In this document: one piece after another, positions 1 through 9,058 of the stretch
Layout: each line of letters starts with the position of its first letter
Position numbering within the stretch: the stretch's first letter is position 1
Origin: Mycobacterium sp. 1164985.4
Lineage (GTDB): Bacteria > Actinomycetota > Actinomycetes > Mycobacteriales > Mycobacteriaceae
Reading direction: 5' to 3'
Length of the DNA stretch: 64,000 bases
Assembly: GCF_001668575.1 (NCBI RefSeq)
Contig: NZ_LZMD01000066.1
Coordinates: forward strand, 1 to 64,000
Position numbers and translations under genes: made by a program
Notes under the pieces: model-generated
Told to the model about the DNA's origin: nothing
Databases searched by the model: none
Seen by the model: the letters and a program-made list of their open reading frames with translations, nothing else

Positions 1-3000
1 ACATGGTCAAGGCCGTCGTCGACCTTGGGTCGCGTCGACGAACGCTGCTGTTCATGCGCGCCGATTCGCTCGCGCACTTCGTCTCGTGCCTGGTGTACCT
101 GCCGCGCGACCGCTATACCACCGCGGTGCGGTTGCAGATGCAGGACATCCTCGTGCGCGAGCTCGGCGGGGCCAGCATCGAATACACCGCGCGCGTGAGC
201 GAATCCCCCTGGGCGGTGGTGCATTTCTCCGTGCGCATGCCCGACGGCACCATGGCCCGCTCGATCGACACGTCCGAGGCCAGCGAGTCCCGCATCCAGG
301 ACCTGCTGACCGAGGCGGCGCGCACCTGGGGCGACCGGCTGATCGGTGCGGTGAAGACCGGCTCGATCGATCAACGCACCGCCCAGCACTACTCGGCAGC
401 GTTCCCCGAGGCATACAAGCAGGCGGTCGCGCCGCTCGACGCGATCGGCGACATCGCGATCATCGAAGACCTGCAGGATGATTCGATCCGACCGGTGCTC
501 ACCGACCTCGAGGAAGGCACCGCGCAGCTCACCCTGTATCTCGGTGGCCATTCGGCGTCGCTGAGCGACCTGCTGCCGATGCTGCAGTCGATGGGCGTCG
601 TGGTGCTCGAGGAGCGGCCGTTCACCGTCGAGCGGCCCGACGGACTCGGCGTGTGGATCTACCAGTTCAAGATCTCGCCGCACAAGTCGATTCCGCGCAT
701 CGAGTCGGCCTCCGAGCGAGCCGAGACCGCGACGCGGTTCGCCGACGCGCTGACCGCGATCTGGCAGGGCCGCGCCGCGACCGACCGGTTCAACGAGTTG
801 GTGATGCGGGCCGGACTGAACTGGCAGCAGGTCGCTGTCCTGCGCAGCTACGCGAAATACCTACGACAGGCCGGTTTTCCGTACAGCCAGTCGCACATCG
901 AGGCCGTCATCAACGACCACGCCAAGACCGCGCGCTCGCTGGTCGAACTTTTCGAGGCGCTGTTCTGCCCGTTCGAATCGGAGCAGGGCGACGCGCCGAA
1001 ACGCCGCGACGCCCAGGCCGCCGCGGCTGCCGTGACCGCCGATATCGACGCCCTGGTCAGTCTCGACACCGACCGGGTGCTGCGGGCGTTCGCGTCGATG
1101 ATTCAGGCGACGCTGCGCACCAACTACTTCGTGAGGCGCCAGGAGTCGGCCCGTGCGCAGGACGTGCTGTCGTTCAAGCTCGATCCGGGCTTGATCGACG
1201 AATTGCCGCTGCCGCGGCCGAAGTTCGAGATCTTCGTGTACTCACCGCGCGTAGAGGGTGTGCACCTGCGGTTCGGCTACGTGGCGCGCGGCGGGCTGCG
1301 CTGGTCGGACCGCCACGAGGACTTCCGCACCGAGATCCTCGGACTGGTCAAGGCGCAGGCCGTCAAGAACGCGGTGATCGTGCCCGTCGGCGCCAAGGGC
1401 GGATTCGTCGTCAAGCAGCCGCCGGCACCCACCGGTGACGCAGCCGCCGACCGCGACGCCCAGCGCGGCGAAGGCGTGGCGTGCTACCAGCTGTTCATCG
1501 CCGGCCTGCTCGATGTGACCGACAACGTCGACAAGGGCACCGGACAAGTGGTTTCGCCGCCGGAAGTCGTGCGCCGCGACGGGGACGACGCGTATCTCGT
1601 CGTCGCCGCCGACAAGGGCACCGCGACGTTCTCCGACATCGCCAATGAGGTCGCCAAGTCCTACGGCTTCTGGCTCGGCGACGCGTTCGCCTCGGGCGGT
1701 TCGGTGGGATACGACCACAAGGCGATGGGCATCACCGCGAAGGGCGCATGGGAATCGGTCAAGCGGCACTTCCGCGAGATGGGCGTCGACACCCAGGCCG
1801 AGGACTTCACCGTCGTCGGGATCGGCGACATGAGCGGTGACGTGTTCGGCAATGGCATGTTGCTGTCCAAGCACATCCGACTGTTGGCCGCGTTCGACCA
1901 CCGCCACATCTTCATCGACCCCGATCCCGACGCCGCGCGGTCGTGGGAGGAGCGCAAGCGCCTGTTCGACTTGCCGCGCTCGAGCTGGGAGGACTACGAC
2001 ACCTCGCTGATCAGCGAGGGCGGCGGCGTCTACAGCAGAGAGCACAAGTCGATCCAGATCAGCCCGCAGGCCCGCGCCGCGCTGGGCATTGACGACGACG
2101 TCGACGAGCTCACCCCGCCGAACCTGATCAAGGCGATCCTCAAGGCGCCCGCCGAACTGCTGTTCAACGGCGGTATCGGCACCTACATCAAGGCCGAGAG
2201 CGAATCCGACGCCGACGTCGGGGACCGCGCCAACGACCCGGTCCGCGTGAACGGGAATCAGTTGCGGGTCAAGGTGGTCGGCGAGGGGGGCAACCTGGGC
2301 GTGACCGCGCTCGGGCGCATCGAGTTCGATCTCGCCGGCGGCCGCATCAACACCGACGCGCTGGACAACTCGGCCGGCGTCGACTGCTCCGACCACGAGG
2401 TCAACATCAAGATCCTGATCGACTCACTCGTCACCGCCGGGAAGGTCAGCCCCGACGACCGCACCGAGCTGTTGTTGTCGATGACCGACGAGGTCGGTCG
2501 ACTGGTTCTGCAGGACAACGAGGATCAGAACGACCTGATGGGCACCAGCCGCGCCAATGCAGCCAGCCTGCTTCCCGTACACGCGCGCATGATCAAGGCT
2601 TTCGTCACCGATCGCGGCCTCAATCGCGAGCTGGAGGCGCTGCCGTCGGAGAAGGAGATCCACCGTCGCACCGACGCCGGAATCGGTTTGACCTCACCGG
2701 AACTGGCGACACTGATGGCACATGTGAAACTCGCCCTCAAGGCCGACGTGCTGGCCAGCGACCTGCCCGACCAGGAGGCGTTCGCGTCCCGGCTGCCCCG
2801 GTACTTCCCGGAGAAGTTGCGCGAACCGTTCGCCGCGGAGATCCGGTCGCACCAGCTGCGCCGCGAGATCGTGACCACAATGCTGGTCAACGACCTCGTG
2901 GACACCAGCGGGATCACCTACGCGTATCGCACCAGCGAGGACGCCGGCGTGGGGCCGGTCGACGCCGTGCGCAGTTATGCCGCGGCCAACGCGATCTTCC

Positions 3001-3734
3001 GGGTCAACGACGTCTGGCACCAGATCCGGGCCGCGGGCAGCGACGGCGTCTCCGTCGCGGTGACCGACAGGATGACGCTGGATCTTCGTCGGCTCGTCGA
3101 CCGGGCCGGACGTTGGCTATTGAACTACCGTCCGCAGCCGCTGGCCGTGGGCGCCGAAATCAACCGTTTCGCCGCCAAGGTGGCCGCGCTGACTCCGCGG
3201 ATGCCGGAATGGCTGCGCGGTGACGACGAGGCGATCGTGTCCAAGGAGACCGACGAGTTCGCCTCCCGCGGGGTCCCGAGGGACCTGGCGTACACGGTTG
3301 CCACGGGGCTTTACCAGTTCAGCCTCCTCGACATCATCGACATCGGTGACATCGTCGACCGCGAACCCGACGAGGTCGCCGACACCTACTTCGCGCTGAT
3401 GGACTATCTCAACACCGACACCCTGCTCACCGCGGTGTCCCGGCTGGAGCGCGATGACCGCTGGCACTCGTTGGCGCGGTTGGCGATTCGCGACGACATC
3501 TACGGCTCCCTGCGGTCGCTGTGCCTGGACGTGCTGGCCGTGGGCGAGCCGGACGAGACGGGCGAGGAGAAAATCGCGGAGTGGGAGACCACGAACGGCT
3601 CCCGGGTGGACCGCGCCCGTCGCACGCTCAGCGAAATACATGAAAGCGGTCAGCACGATTTGGCGACGCTGTCGGTGGCGGCACGCCAAATCCGCAGCAT
3701 GACACGAAACAGTGGAACGGGGACATCTCGATGA
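1..3734 (+). CDS. gdh: NAD-specific glutamate dehydrogenase, large 180-kDa class (5' truncated by window)
   Basis: Oxidative deamination of glutamate to 2-oxoglutarate and ammonia with NAD, in the cytoplasm. About 1243 residues are visible and the reading frame is open to the left edge; the family is about 1600 residues, so roughly the N-terminal quarter lies outside. Visible signatures are GGLRWSDR (nt about 1290), a lysine-rich substrate-binding stretch ending VPVGAKGGF (about 1350-1407), the nucleotide-binding segment [14 protein letters not shown] (about 1820-1860) and [11 protein letters not shown] (about 2163). The stop overlaps the start of the next gene by 4 nt (ATGA), indicating translational coupling. 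It corresponds to Rv2476c. The methionine codon at position 3 is internal, not a start. Identity is secure. Confidence 0.95.
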   Translation, partial: MVKAVVDLGSRRRTLLFMRADSLAHFVSCLVYLPRDRYTTAVRLQMQDILVRELGGASIEYTARVSESPWAVVHFSVRMPDGTMARSIDTSEASESRIQDLLTEAARTWGDRLIGAVKTGSIDQRTAQHYSAAFPEAYKQAVAPLDAIGDIAIIEDLQDDSIRPVLTDLEEGTAQLTLYLGGHSASLSDLLPMLQSMGVVVLEERPFTVERPDGLGVWIYQFKISPHKSIPRIESASERAETATRFADALTAIWQGRAATDRFNELVMRAGLNWQQVAVLRSYAKYLRQAGFPYSQSHIEAVINDHAKTARSLVELFEALFCPFESEQGDAPKRRDAQAAAAAVTADIDALVSLDTDRVLRAFASMIQATLRTNYFVRRQESARAQDVLSFKLDPGLIDELPLPRPKFEIFVYSPRVEGVHLRFGYVARGGLRWSDRHEDFRTEILGLVKAQAVKNAVIVPVGAKGGFVVKQPPAPTGDAAADRDAQRGEGVACYQLFIAGLLDVTDNVDKGTGQVVSPPEVVRRDGDDAYLVVAADKGTATFSDIANEVAKSYGFWLGDAFASGGSVGYDHKAMGITAKGAWESVKRHFREMGVDTQAEDFTVVGIGDMSGDVFGNGMLLSKHIRLLAAFDHRHIFIDPDPDAARSWEERKRLFDLPRSSWEDYDTSLISEGGGVYSREHKSIQISPQARAALGIDDDVDELTPPNLIKAILKAPAELLFNGGIGTYIKAESESDADVGDRANDPVRVNGNQLRVKVVGEGGNLGVTALGRIEFDLAGGRINTDALDNSAGVDCSDHEVNIKILIDSLVTAGKVSPDDRTELLLSMTDEVGRLVLQDNEDQNDLMGTSRANAASLLPVHARMIKAFVTDRGLNRELEALPSEKEIHRRTDAGIGLTSPELATLMAHVKLALKADVLASDLPDQEAFASRLPRYFPEKLREPFAAEIRSHQLRREIVTTMLVNDLVDTSGITYAYRTSEDAGVGPVDAVRSYAAANAIFRVNDVWHQIRAAGSDGVSVAVTDRMTLDLRRLVDRAGRWLLNYRPQPLAVGAEINRFAAKVAALTPRMPEWLRGDDEAIVSKETDEFASRGVPRDLAYTVATGLYQFSLLDIIDIGDIVDREPDEVADTYFALMDYLNTDTLLTAVSRLERDDRWHSLARLAIRDDIYGSLRSLCLDVLAVGEPDETGEEKIAEWETTNGSRVDRARRTLSEIHESGQHDLATLSVAARQIRSMTRNSGTGTSR

Positions 3735-4177
3735 CAGGCTCTGGCACCCTCGCGCAGAACGCAGAAGGTGCGGGGTTCGTCGCACCCGTGCACGTGCGGT
3801 GGTCGGACATCGACATGTACCAGCACATCAACCACGCGACTATGGTGACGATCCTCGAGGAGGCCCGGATCCCGTTCCTGCGTGAGCCGTTCGGCCCAGA
3901 GATCGAGACCATCGGACTGCTCATCGCCGAGGTCAACATCTCGTACAAGGCCCAACTGCGCCTGATGGATTCGCCGCTACAGGTGACCATGTGGTCCAAA
4001 CGCGTCCGCTCCGTCGACTTCACCGTCGGATACGAGGTGCGGTCGGTGGGGGCGCCCCCCGACTCGAAGCCGGCGGTGATCGCCGACACCCAGTTGGCCG
4101 CCGTGCACATCAAAGAGCAGCGGCTGCACCGTCTTTCGCCGCAGCAAAAAGAGTACCTGCAGCGCTGGACACGATGA
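3731..4177 (+). CDS. acyl-CoA thioesterase, hotdog fold (Rv2475c-like)
   Basis: 148-residue single hotdog-fold protein of the 4-hydroxybenzoyl-CoA thioesterase type, expected to hydrolyse acyl-CoA in the cytoplasm. The N-terminal [18 protein letters not shown] block carries the conserved Asp and the H-x-N-H pattern that starts the family's active-site region. The ATG at 3731 sits inside the gdh stop (ATGA) and the end overlaps the next gene's ATG in the same way, so gdh, this gene and the next are probably one transcript. The substrate is unknown; the link to gdh is positional but is conserved in M. tuberculosis. Confidence 0.85.
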   Translation: MTGSGTLAQNAEGAGFVAPVHVRWSDIDMYQHINHATMVTILEEARIPFLREPFGPEIETIGLLIAEVNISYKAQLRLMDSPLQVTMWSKRVRSVDFTVGYEVRSVGAPPDSKPAVIADTQLAAVHIKEQRLHRLSPQQKEYLQRWTR

Positions 4178-4833
4178 CGGCCTCCGAGCGGGGCGTCTGG
4201 CTCACCGATGAGGCGCACCGTGACGACCTCGCCGCGTTCGCCGAGCGGGCGATACGCCTCGACGAGGCCGCCGTCATCAGGCTGCGTCAACGCACCGACG
4301 GGCTCCTTGCCGCTTGGTTCGCAACGGGATTCGATGTGCTGGCCACACGCGTGGTCGCGGGTCGGGTCAATCCGCCGGACCTCTCCGCGGGTGCCGACGC
4401 GCTGGCCGCGGGGTTACAGGCGATGGACCGCGGCGGCTTCGTCGAACCCGGCTTCGCGCTGGACTCCGCATGGCGCGGCGCGCTTCCGCCGGACTCCGGG
4501 TTCGTCCACCTCGACGACGTACCGGCCCGTGTCGTGCTCGACCTCGCCGAGCGCGGCGGCACGCTGGTCAAGCAGCACTCCGGCGGTCAGGGCCCGCCGG
4601 TCTCGCTGCTGGATCAGGAGGTTGTCGCGGTCAGTTCCGCCGACGACAGCGTCGGTATCCCGATGCGGTGTGTGTTCGCTTTGACGGCAATGGGTTTCCT
4701 GCCCCAAGCCGGTTCGGCGGTGGGTGCCGACGAGATCGTGCGGGTGCGGGTCACCCCGACGTGGCTTCGTATCGACGCGCGGTTCGGATCGGTCTATCGC
4801 CGCCGCGGCGACCCCGCCGTCGTCCTGCTCTGA
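4174..4833 (+). CDS. conserved hypothetical protein (Rv2474c-like)
   Basis: 219-residue protein of unknown function and third gene of the gdh operon. The start is placed at the ATG at 4174, which overlaps the preceding stop (ATGA); an in-frame extension upstream to 3991 would lie wholly inside the thioesterase gene and is unlikely. No signal peptide or membrane segment is visible. The sequence is acidic and leucine/alanine-rich, with a conserved-looking block around residues 110-150 (VHLDDVPARVVLDLAERGG). Only homology by position to Rv2474c is offered; no catalytic motif is recognised. Confidence 0.75.
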   Translation: MTASERGVWLTDEAHRDDLAAFAERAIRLDEAAVIRLRQRTDGLLAAWFATGFDVLATRVVAGRVNPPDLSAGADALAAGLQAMDRGGFVEPGFALDSAWRGALPPDSGFVHLDDVPARVVLDLAERGGTLVKQHSGGQGPPVSLLDQEVVAVSSADDSVGIPMRCVFALTAMGFLPQAGSAVGADEIVRVRVTPTWLRIDARFGSVYRRRGDPAVVLL

Positions 4834-4845
4834 GTCCCCTTGTTT

Positions 4846-4909
4846 GCGCGAGCGTGCGTGTTTGCACACGGCACGCCGCGAAAAGTCGGCAATCTGCGCA
4901 CGCTCGCGC
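4846..4909. repeat. dispersed palindromic intergenic repeat, copy A
   Basis: 64-bp element between two convergent genes. It begins GCGCGAGCGTGCG and ends with the exact reverse complement CGCACGCTCGCGC, a perfect 13-bp inverted repeat. Its interior shares ACACGCCGCG-like and GCGCACGCT segments with copies B and C at 8496-8579 and 8956-9036. It may act as a bidirectional terminator or be a REP-like dispersed element. Confidence 0.75.
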
Positions 4910-4930
4910 CGTCGCGAGTGTGCGCACAAC

Positions 4931-6496
4931 TCAGACCAGCCACGCGGCGGCGTCGGGTGGCAGGACCCCGTCGGACACCGTGGCGCTGGCCAGAAGAACC
5001 TGCCCCTCCGGCAGCGGAATCGGTCGCGATCCCGCGTTCAGCACGCACACCAACCCGCCGCCGCGGTGAAACACCAGGCTGTCGGCGGGCGAGTCCAGCC
5101 ACTCGACCGTCGGTCCATCGAACTCCTCACGCCGCGAGCGTAATTCGAACGCCCGCCGGTAGAACGCCAGCGTCGAATCGGGGTCGTCCAGCTGCTTGTC
5201 GACCGTCAACGCCGCCCACTCACGAGGAATCGGCAACCAGGTGTCGGGGTTCGTCGAGAACCCGAAAGGGGCAGCGTCGCCCTCCCAGGGCATGGGGATC
5301 CGGCTGCCGTCGCGTCCGCGGCGGGTGTGCCCGGACCGTTCCCACACGGGGTCGCGCAGTGCCTCGTCGGGTAGCTCGACGTTCGGCAGCCCCAGTTCCT
5401 CGCCGTTGTAGACGAACACCGACCCCGGCAGCGCGAGCATCACCAGCGCCATCGCCTTGGCGCGTGCCAACCCGACGCTGCCGCCGCCGTAACGGGTGGT
5501 TTCGCGTTCGACGTCGTGGTTGGCCAGTGTCCAGGTCGGAACGGCGCCCACCAACTCGACTGCCGCCAGGGAGTTTTCGATGGCCTCGCGAATGTCGGCG
5601 GCGTCGAACGCGGCGCGCAGCAAGCGGAAGTTGAAGCCCAGGTGCAATTCGTCGGGGCGCACATACCGGGCGAACTGTTCGTTGTCGTAGACCCAGACCT
5701 CGCCGATCGCAACGGATTCCGGATAGTCGTCGAACACCCGGCGGATTCGGCGGTGAAGCTCGTGGACGCCGTCGTTGTTGAAGCGCGGATCGTCGTCCAT
5801 TTCGGCCAGCAGCATCTCGCGCCGGGGGACCGTCATGTCCGGGAGGTTCGGCGGCTTGGCCATGCCGTGCGCGACGTCGATGCGGAACCCGTCCGCTCCG
5901 CGGTCGAGCCAGAACCGCAGCGTCCGCTCGAGATCGTCGAACACCTCGGGGTTCTCCCAGTTGAGGTCGGGCTGTTCGGCGTCGAACAGATGCAGGTACC
6001 ACTGGCCCGGACTGCCGTCGGACTCGGTGATCCGGGTCCACGCAGGGCCCCCGAAGATCGACACCCAGTTGTTCGGGGGTTGTGAGCCGCCGGGCCCGGC
6101 GCCGTCGCGGAAGATGTAGCGGTCGCGCTCCCTGCTGCCCGGCGGTGCGGCCAACGCCTCGGCAAACCAAGGATGCGCGGAGCTGGTGTGGTTGGGCACC
6201 AGGTCCATCGTCACCTTGATACCCCGATCGTGCGCGGCCGCGACGAGTCGGTCCAGCGCGGCCATGCCGCCGAACAGCGGGTCGACATCGCGCGGATCGG
6301 AAACGTCGTAGCCGTTGTCTGCCATTGGCGAGACCATCACCGGGTTGAGCCAGATCGCGTCGACGCCCAGCGCCTCGAGGTAGTCCAGGCCGGCGGTCAC
6401 ACCGTCGAGATCGCCGACGCCGTCACCGTCGCTGTCGCGGAACGAGCGCGGATACACCTGGTAGAACAGCGCATCCGACCACCAGGGAGTCGTCAT
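4931..6496 (-). CDS. aglA: alpha-glucosidase, glycoside hydrolase family 13
   Basis: 521-residue GH13 enzyme that hydrolyses alpha-glucosidic bonds in short maltooligosaccharides or related disaccharides, probably cytoplasmic (no signal peptide). It starts [19 protein letters not shown], the usual beginning of the catalytic barrel. Later landmarks are VTMDLVPNHTS (region I), DGFRIDVAHG with the nucleophile Asp (region II), SVAIGEVWVYD with the acid/base Glu (region III) and TLANHDVERE (region IV). The ATG at 6496 shares one base with the stop of glbO (TGATG); a longer frame to 6622 would run into glbO and is rejected. It matches Rv2471 next to Rv2470 in M. tuberculosis. Confidence 0.92.
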   Translation of the reverse strand: MTTPWWSDALFYQVYPRSFRDSDGDGVGDLDGVTAGLDYLEALGVDAIWLNPVMVSPMADNGYDVSDPRDVDPLFGGMAALDRLVAAAHDRGIKVTMDLVPNHTSSAHPWFAEALAAPPGSRERDRYIFRDGAGPGGSQPPNNWVSIFGGPAWTRITESDGSPGQWYLHLFDAEQPDLNWENPEVFDDLERTLRFWLDRGADGFRIDVAHGMAKPPNLPDMTVPRREMLLAEMDDDPRFNNDGVHELHRRIRRVFDDYPESVAIGEVWVYDNEQFARYVRPDELHLGFNFRLLRAAFDAADIREAIENSLAAVELVGAVPTWTLANHDVERETTRYGGGSVGLARAKAMALVMLALPGSVFVYNGEELGLPNVELPDEALRDPVWERSGHTRRGRDGSRIPMPWEGDAAPFGFSTNPDTWLPIPREWAALTVDKQLDDPDSTLAFYRRAFELRSRREEFDGPTVEWLDSPADSLVFHRGGGLVCVLNAGSRPIPLPEGQVLLASATVSDGVLPPDAAAWLV

Positions 6497-6891
6497 CAGA
6501 ACGGTGCGTTCACCATCGAATGGGCGGCCATCTCGAGATAAGCCAGCAGTTCCTCGCGGTGCTCGTCGTCGAGCGTCTGCGAATCGACCTCGGCGACCGC
6601 GGTGTGCATGCACCGCAGCCACGCGTCACGCTCGATGTAGCCGATCCGGAACGGGGCGTGGCGCATCCTCAACCTCGGATGCCCCCGCTGATCGGAGTAG
6701 GTGCGAGGGCCGCCCCAGTACTGCTCCAGGAACATCCGCAGCCGCACCTCGGCGGGCCCGAGGTCCTCTTCGGGGTACAGCGGACGCAGGATCTCGTCCT
6801 CGCGGACCAACTCGTAGAACCGCGCCACGATTGCGCGGAACGTCTCGTGGCCACCGACTTCGTCGTAGAACGACCTCTGTGGCTGTGTCAC
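6496..6891 (-). CDS. glbO: truncated haemoglobin O (group II)
   Basis: 131-residue 2-over-2 globin that binds haem and O2/NO. The group II hallmarks are present: Tyr26 (B10), Tyr39 (CD1), the proximal His78 (F8) in RMRHAPFR and Trp91 (G8) in ERDAWLRC. The block [13 protein letters not shown] (residues 54-66) is the family signature. The GTG at 6891 is used. aglA begins on the last base of its stop codon, so the two are cotranscribed, as in M. tuberculosis, although a functional link between the globin and the glucosidase is not understood. Confidence 0.95.
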   Translation of the reverse strand: MTQPQRSFYDEVGGHETFRAIVARFYELVREDEILRPLYPEEDLGPAEVRLRMFLEQYWGGPRTYSDQRGHPRLRMRHAPFRIGYIERDAWLRCMHTAVAEVDSQTLDDEHREELLAYLEMAAHSMVNAPF

Positions 6892-7029
6892 GCCTCCATT
6901 GTTCCCTGTTGCTGGATTGCCAGGTCAGGCGGGCGCGCCACCCGATGTTCACCCAATTGACCTGCGAACACGTCAAGAAATGTCGTGCGATTCACAGGAA
7001 TCCGTGGTGAACTGTCGGACGGAGGACGT

Positions 7030-7698
7030 ATGGCGCATCGCAAGAAAGGCCCGTCCAGAAGGGCCGGCCAGCGGAGCCACGGTGCCGCGACCGCCCTAGC
7101 CGGGTCGGCGGTACCGGGCGCGCAGGCACGCGTGCTGCACAGCGTCGACATCCATCCGCCGAGTACCAGCGAGGCCTCCATCTGGGGCCGCCGCCGGGTC
7201 CTCCTGCTGAACTCCACCTACGAACCGTTGACCGCTCTGCCCATGCGCCGAGCGGTCATCATGTTGATGTGCGGAAAGGCCGACGTCGTGCACGACGATC
7301 CCGGGGGGCCGGTGATCCACTCCGCGACCCGCTCGATCGTCGTGCCCTCGGTGATCCGGCTGCGGACTTACGTGCGGGTGCCCTACCGCGCGCGCATCCC
7401 GATGACCCGCGCCGCGCTGATGCACCGCGACCGGTTTCGCTGCGCCTACTGCGGCGGCAAGGCCGACACCGTCGACCACGTGGTTCCCCGCAGCCGCGGT
7501 GGGGCGCACGCCTGGGAGAACTGCGTGGCGGCCTGTTCGACGTGCAATCACCGCAAGGCGGACCGGCTGCTCACCGAGCTGGGGTGGTCGCTGCGCACGG
7601 TGCCCGTCCCGCCGAAGGGACAGCACTGGCGGCTGTTGTCGAGCGTGAAGGAACTCGACCCGTCGTGGGTCCGATATCTGGGCGAAGGCGCGGCGTAA
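7030..7698 (+). CDS. HNH endonuclease (Rv2469c-like)
   Basis: 222-residue nuclease-like protein, the same length as Rv2469c. A Lys/Arg-rich N-terminus precedes a conserved middle domain ([14 protein letters not shown]...). A C-terminal HNH fold follows: CAYC (C138, C141) and a [11 protein letters not shown] block with His150, then CSTC as the second zinc pair and the N-H-R-K-A-D ending. ATG at 7030 follows GGAGG at 7021-7025. The gene lies divergently from glbO across a 138-bp spacer. This family is widespread in actinobacteria as a chromosomal gene outside restriction systems; its DNA target is unknown. Confidence 0.88.
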   Translation: MAHRKKGPSRRAGQRSHGAATALAGSAVPGAQARVLHSVDIHPPSTSEASIWGRRRVLLLNSTYEPLTALPMRRAVIMLMCGKADVVHDDPGGPVIHSATRSIVVPSVIRLRTYVRVPYRARIPMTRAALMHRDRFRCAYCGGKADTVDHVVPRSRGGAHAWENCVAACSTCNHRKADRLLTELGWSLRTVPVPPKGQHWRLLSSVKELDPSWVRYLGEGAA

Positions 7699-7723
7699 AC
7701 GCGGCTGGTATACGGTTTGCGAC

Positions 7724-8008
7724 GTGAGCACCGCACTGACACACGCGCTACTGATCCTGGTGCCGCTCGGGCTGACGGCCGTGCTTGCCGCTCTCATCTG
7801 GCGCAAGAAGGGCCCGCACCCGGCGACCTACAAGATGTCCGAACCTTGGAAGCACGCCCCGATCCTGTGGGCGGCCGACGAGCCGGCCGGTCACGGGCAC
7901 GCCACCGGGCGCAGCGTGGCGGCCGATTCCGCGGCCGACGGCGGAAACGTGGGTGGGCACGACACGCACGCGGTGACGATTGGAGGCGGCGCCAGTGGCA
8001 AGTGGTGA
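7724..8008 (+). CDS. ctaJ: CtaJ-like small membrane subunit of aa3 cytochrome c oxidase
   Basis: 94-residue protein with one N-terminal transmembrane helix (about residues 4-24) followed by a charged [17 protein letters not shown] segment and a Gly/His/Ala-rich tail. The arrangement matches the small mycobacterial accessory subunit called CtaJ in the M. smegmatis III2-IV2 respiratory supercomplex, which from memory is encoded beside a DUF5130 gene at this locus. It overlaps the DUF5130 gene by 14 nt. The assignment rests on topology and neighbourhood, not on an alignment. Confidence 0.6.
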   Translation: MSTALTHALLILVPLGLTAVLAALIWRKKGPHPATYKMSEPWKHAPILWAADEPAGHGHATGRSVAADSAADGGNVGGHDTHAVTIGGGASGKW

Positions 8009-8480
8009 TGTTGCAGTAAGCGGCCACCGGGCCGCGGTCGAGCGCACCGACCTGCCAGTCGGTTGGGTGGTCACGTCCAGCGGTCGCATCTCCGGTGTCA
8101 CGCAACCGGGCGCGCTGTCGGTGGATTACCCCTTCCCGGTCAAGGATCTGGTGTTCCTCGACGACGCGCTCAAGTACGGCTCCCGGGCCGCCAAGGCTCG
8201 GTTCGCCGTGTACATCGGCGACCTCGGCAGCGACACGGCGGCCACCGCGCGCGAGATCATCGCGCAGGTGCCGACTCCGAACAACGCCGTGCTGCTGGCG
8301 GTCTCGCCCGACCAGCGCGCGATCGAGGTGGTCTACGGCGCCGACGTCAAGGGGCGCGGCATCGAGGAAGCCGCACCACTGGGCGTTTCGGCGGCCGCCG
8401 CGTCGTTCAAGGACGGCAACCTGATGGACGGTCTCATCAGCGCGGTGCGCGTGATGAGCGCCGGCGTCACCCCGGCCTGA
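7995..8480 (+). CDS. DUF5130 protein with TPM-like domain (Rv2468c-like)
   Basis: 161-residue soluble protein. The GTG at 7995 is chosen because GGAGG lies at 7982-7986 and because it gives a short overlap with the upstream gene. The central part ([39 protein letters not shown]) resembles the TPM fold, a beta-alpha unit found in proteins that assist assembly or repair of membrane complexes. Translational coupling to a ctaJ-like gene suggests a role with cytochrome aa3 oxidase, which is inference. No signal peptide is seen. Confidence 0.75.
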   Translation: MASGDVAVSGHRAAVERTDLPVGWVVTSSGRISGVTQPGALSVDYPFPVKDLVFLDDALKYGSRAAKARFAVYIGDLGSDTAATAREIIAQVPTPNNAVLLAVSPDQRAIEVVYGADVKGRGIEEAAPLGVSAAAASFKDGNLMDGLISAVRVMSAGVTPA

Positions 8481-8495
8481 CCGCCACCCTTTTTC

Positions 8496-8579
8496 GCGCG
8501 AGCTGCGTGTTCTCCGCGCAAGCGGTGGGCCCAACACACGACACGCCGCGCCAGAGCGGCATTGTGCGCACGCTCTCGC
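8496..8579 (+). repeat. dispersed palindromic repeat, copy B (left arm around HNH gene)
   Basis: About 84 bp, beginning GCGCGAGC and ending GCGCACGCTCTCGC. A 32-bp core at 8517-8548 is identical to the reverse complement of 8983-9014 in copy C. It ends 7 bp from the stop codon of the small HNH gene. The outer ends match copy A at 4846-4909. Confidence 0.8.
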
Positions 8580-8586
8580 CGGCGCG

Positions 8587-8937
8587 TCAGGGTGCGTCGG
8601 CCGCGAGTGCGGCGCGGATTTCGACGTAGCGCTCGAGGAACCGTCGTTCGTCGAGGCGCTTACGCCGCAGCCACCCGGTGACCTCGTCATTGCACTTGCT
8701 GGTGTTGCACGATCCGCACGCCGGGACGACGTTGTCGATGGTGTACCGGCCGCCGCGCGAGATCGCCATGACGCAGTCGCGCTGTAACGGTCGATCAGTC
8801 GCGCCGCAGTAGGCGCAGCCCTTCCACGTGTCCTTCAGAGCCTGCCACTGCTGTGGCGTGAGGTCGTTGTCGACGGCGCCGAGCCGACGCTTGCGCCTGC
8901 GGGCCGCCCGGGCCCGGCGGGTTCTGCTGACCGCCAC
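8587..8937 (-). CDS. small HNH endonuclease
   Basis: 116-residue protein with a basic N-terminus (residues 4-19 are largely Arg/Lys) and a complete small HNH fold: CAYC (C41, C44), QRDCVMAISRGGRYTIDNVVPACGSCNTSK containing the second zinc pair C74/C77, then a short C-terminal helix. In the usual HNH first-histidine position the sequence reads QRDCVMAISRGG, so the canonical D-H pair appears as D-C; activity is therefore uncertain. GTG at 8937 is the first sensible start. It is unrelated in sequence to the larger HNH protein 900 bp upstream. The gene is tightly enclosed by inverted copies B and C of a short repeat, suggesting it moved as a unit. Confidence 0.7.
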   Translation of the reverse strand: MAVSRTRRARAARRRKRRLGAVDNDLTPQQWQALKDTWKGCAYCGATDRPLQRDCVMAISRGGRYTIDNVVPACGSCNTSKCNDEVTGWLRRKRLDERRFLERYVEIRAALAADAP

Positions 8938-8955
8938 GGGCTCAGCATGCCCGGT

Positions 8956-9036
8956 GAGCGTGCGCAAAGTGTCGCGATCACACGGCGTGTCGTGTGTTGG
9001 GCCCACCGCTTGCGAGAGGAACACGCACGCTCGCGC
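8956..9036 (-). repeat. dispersed palindromic repeat, copy C (right arm around HNH gene)
   Basis: About 81 bp in inverse orientation to copy B. Read on the minus strand it begins GCGCGAGCGTGCGTG, shares the 32-bp identical core (8983-9014) and ends GCGCACGCTC. Its inner end lies about 19 bp upstream of the HNH start at 8937, so any promoter of that gene is within or beside the repeat. Confidence 0.8.
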
Positions 9037-9058
9037 CACAAAGACACAAAGGAAGGGT

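Noticed and set aside
1242..2396. 384-codon minus-strand frame opposite gdh
   Set aside because: Antisense of the conserved dehydrogenase core; biased valine/aspartate composition typical of shadows.
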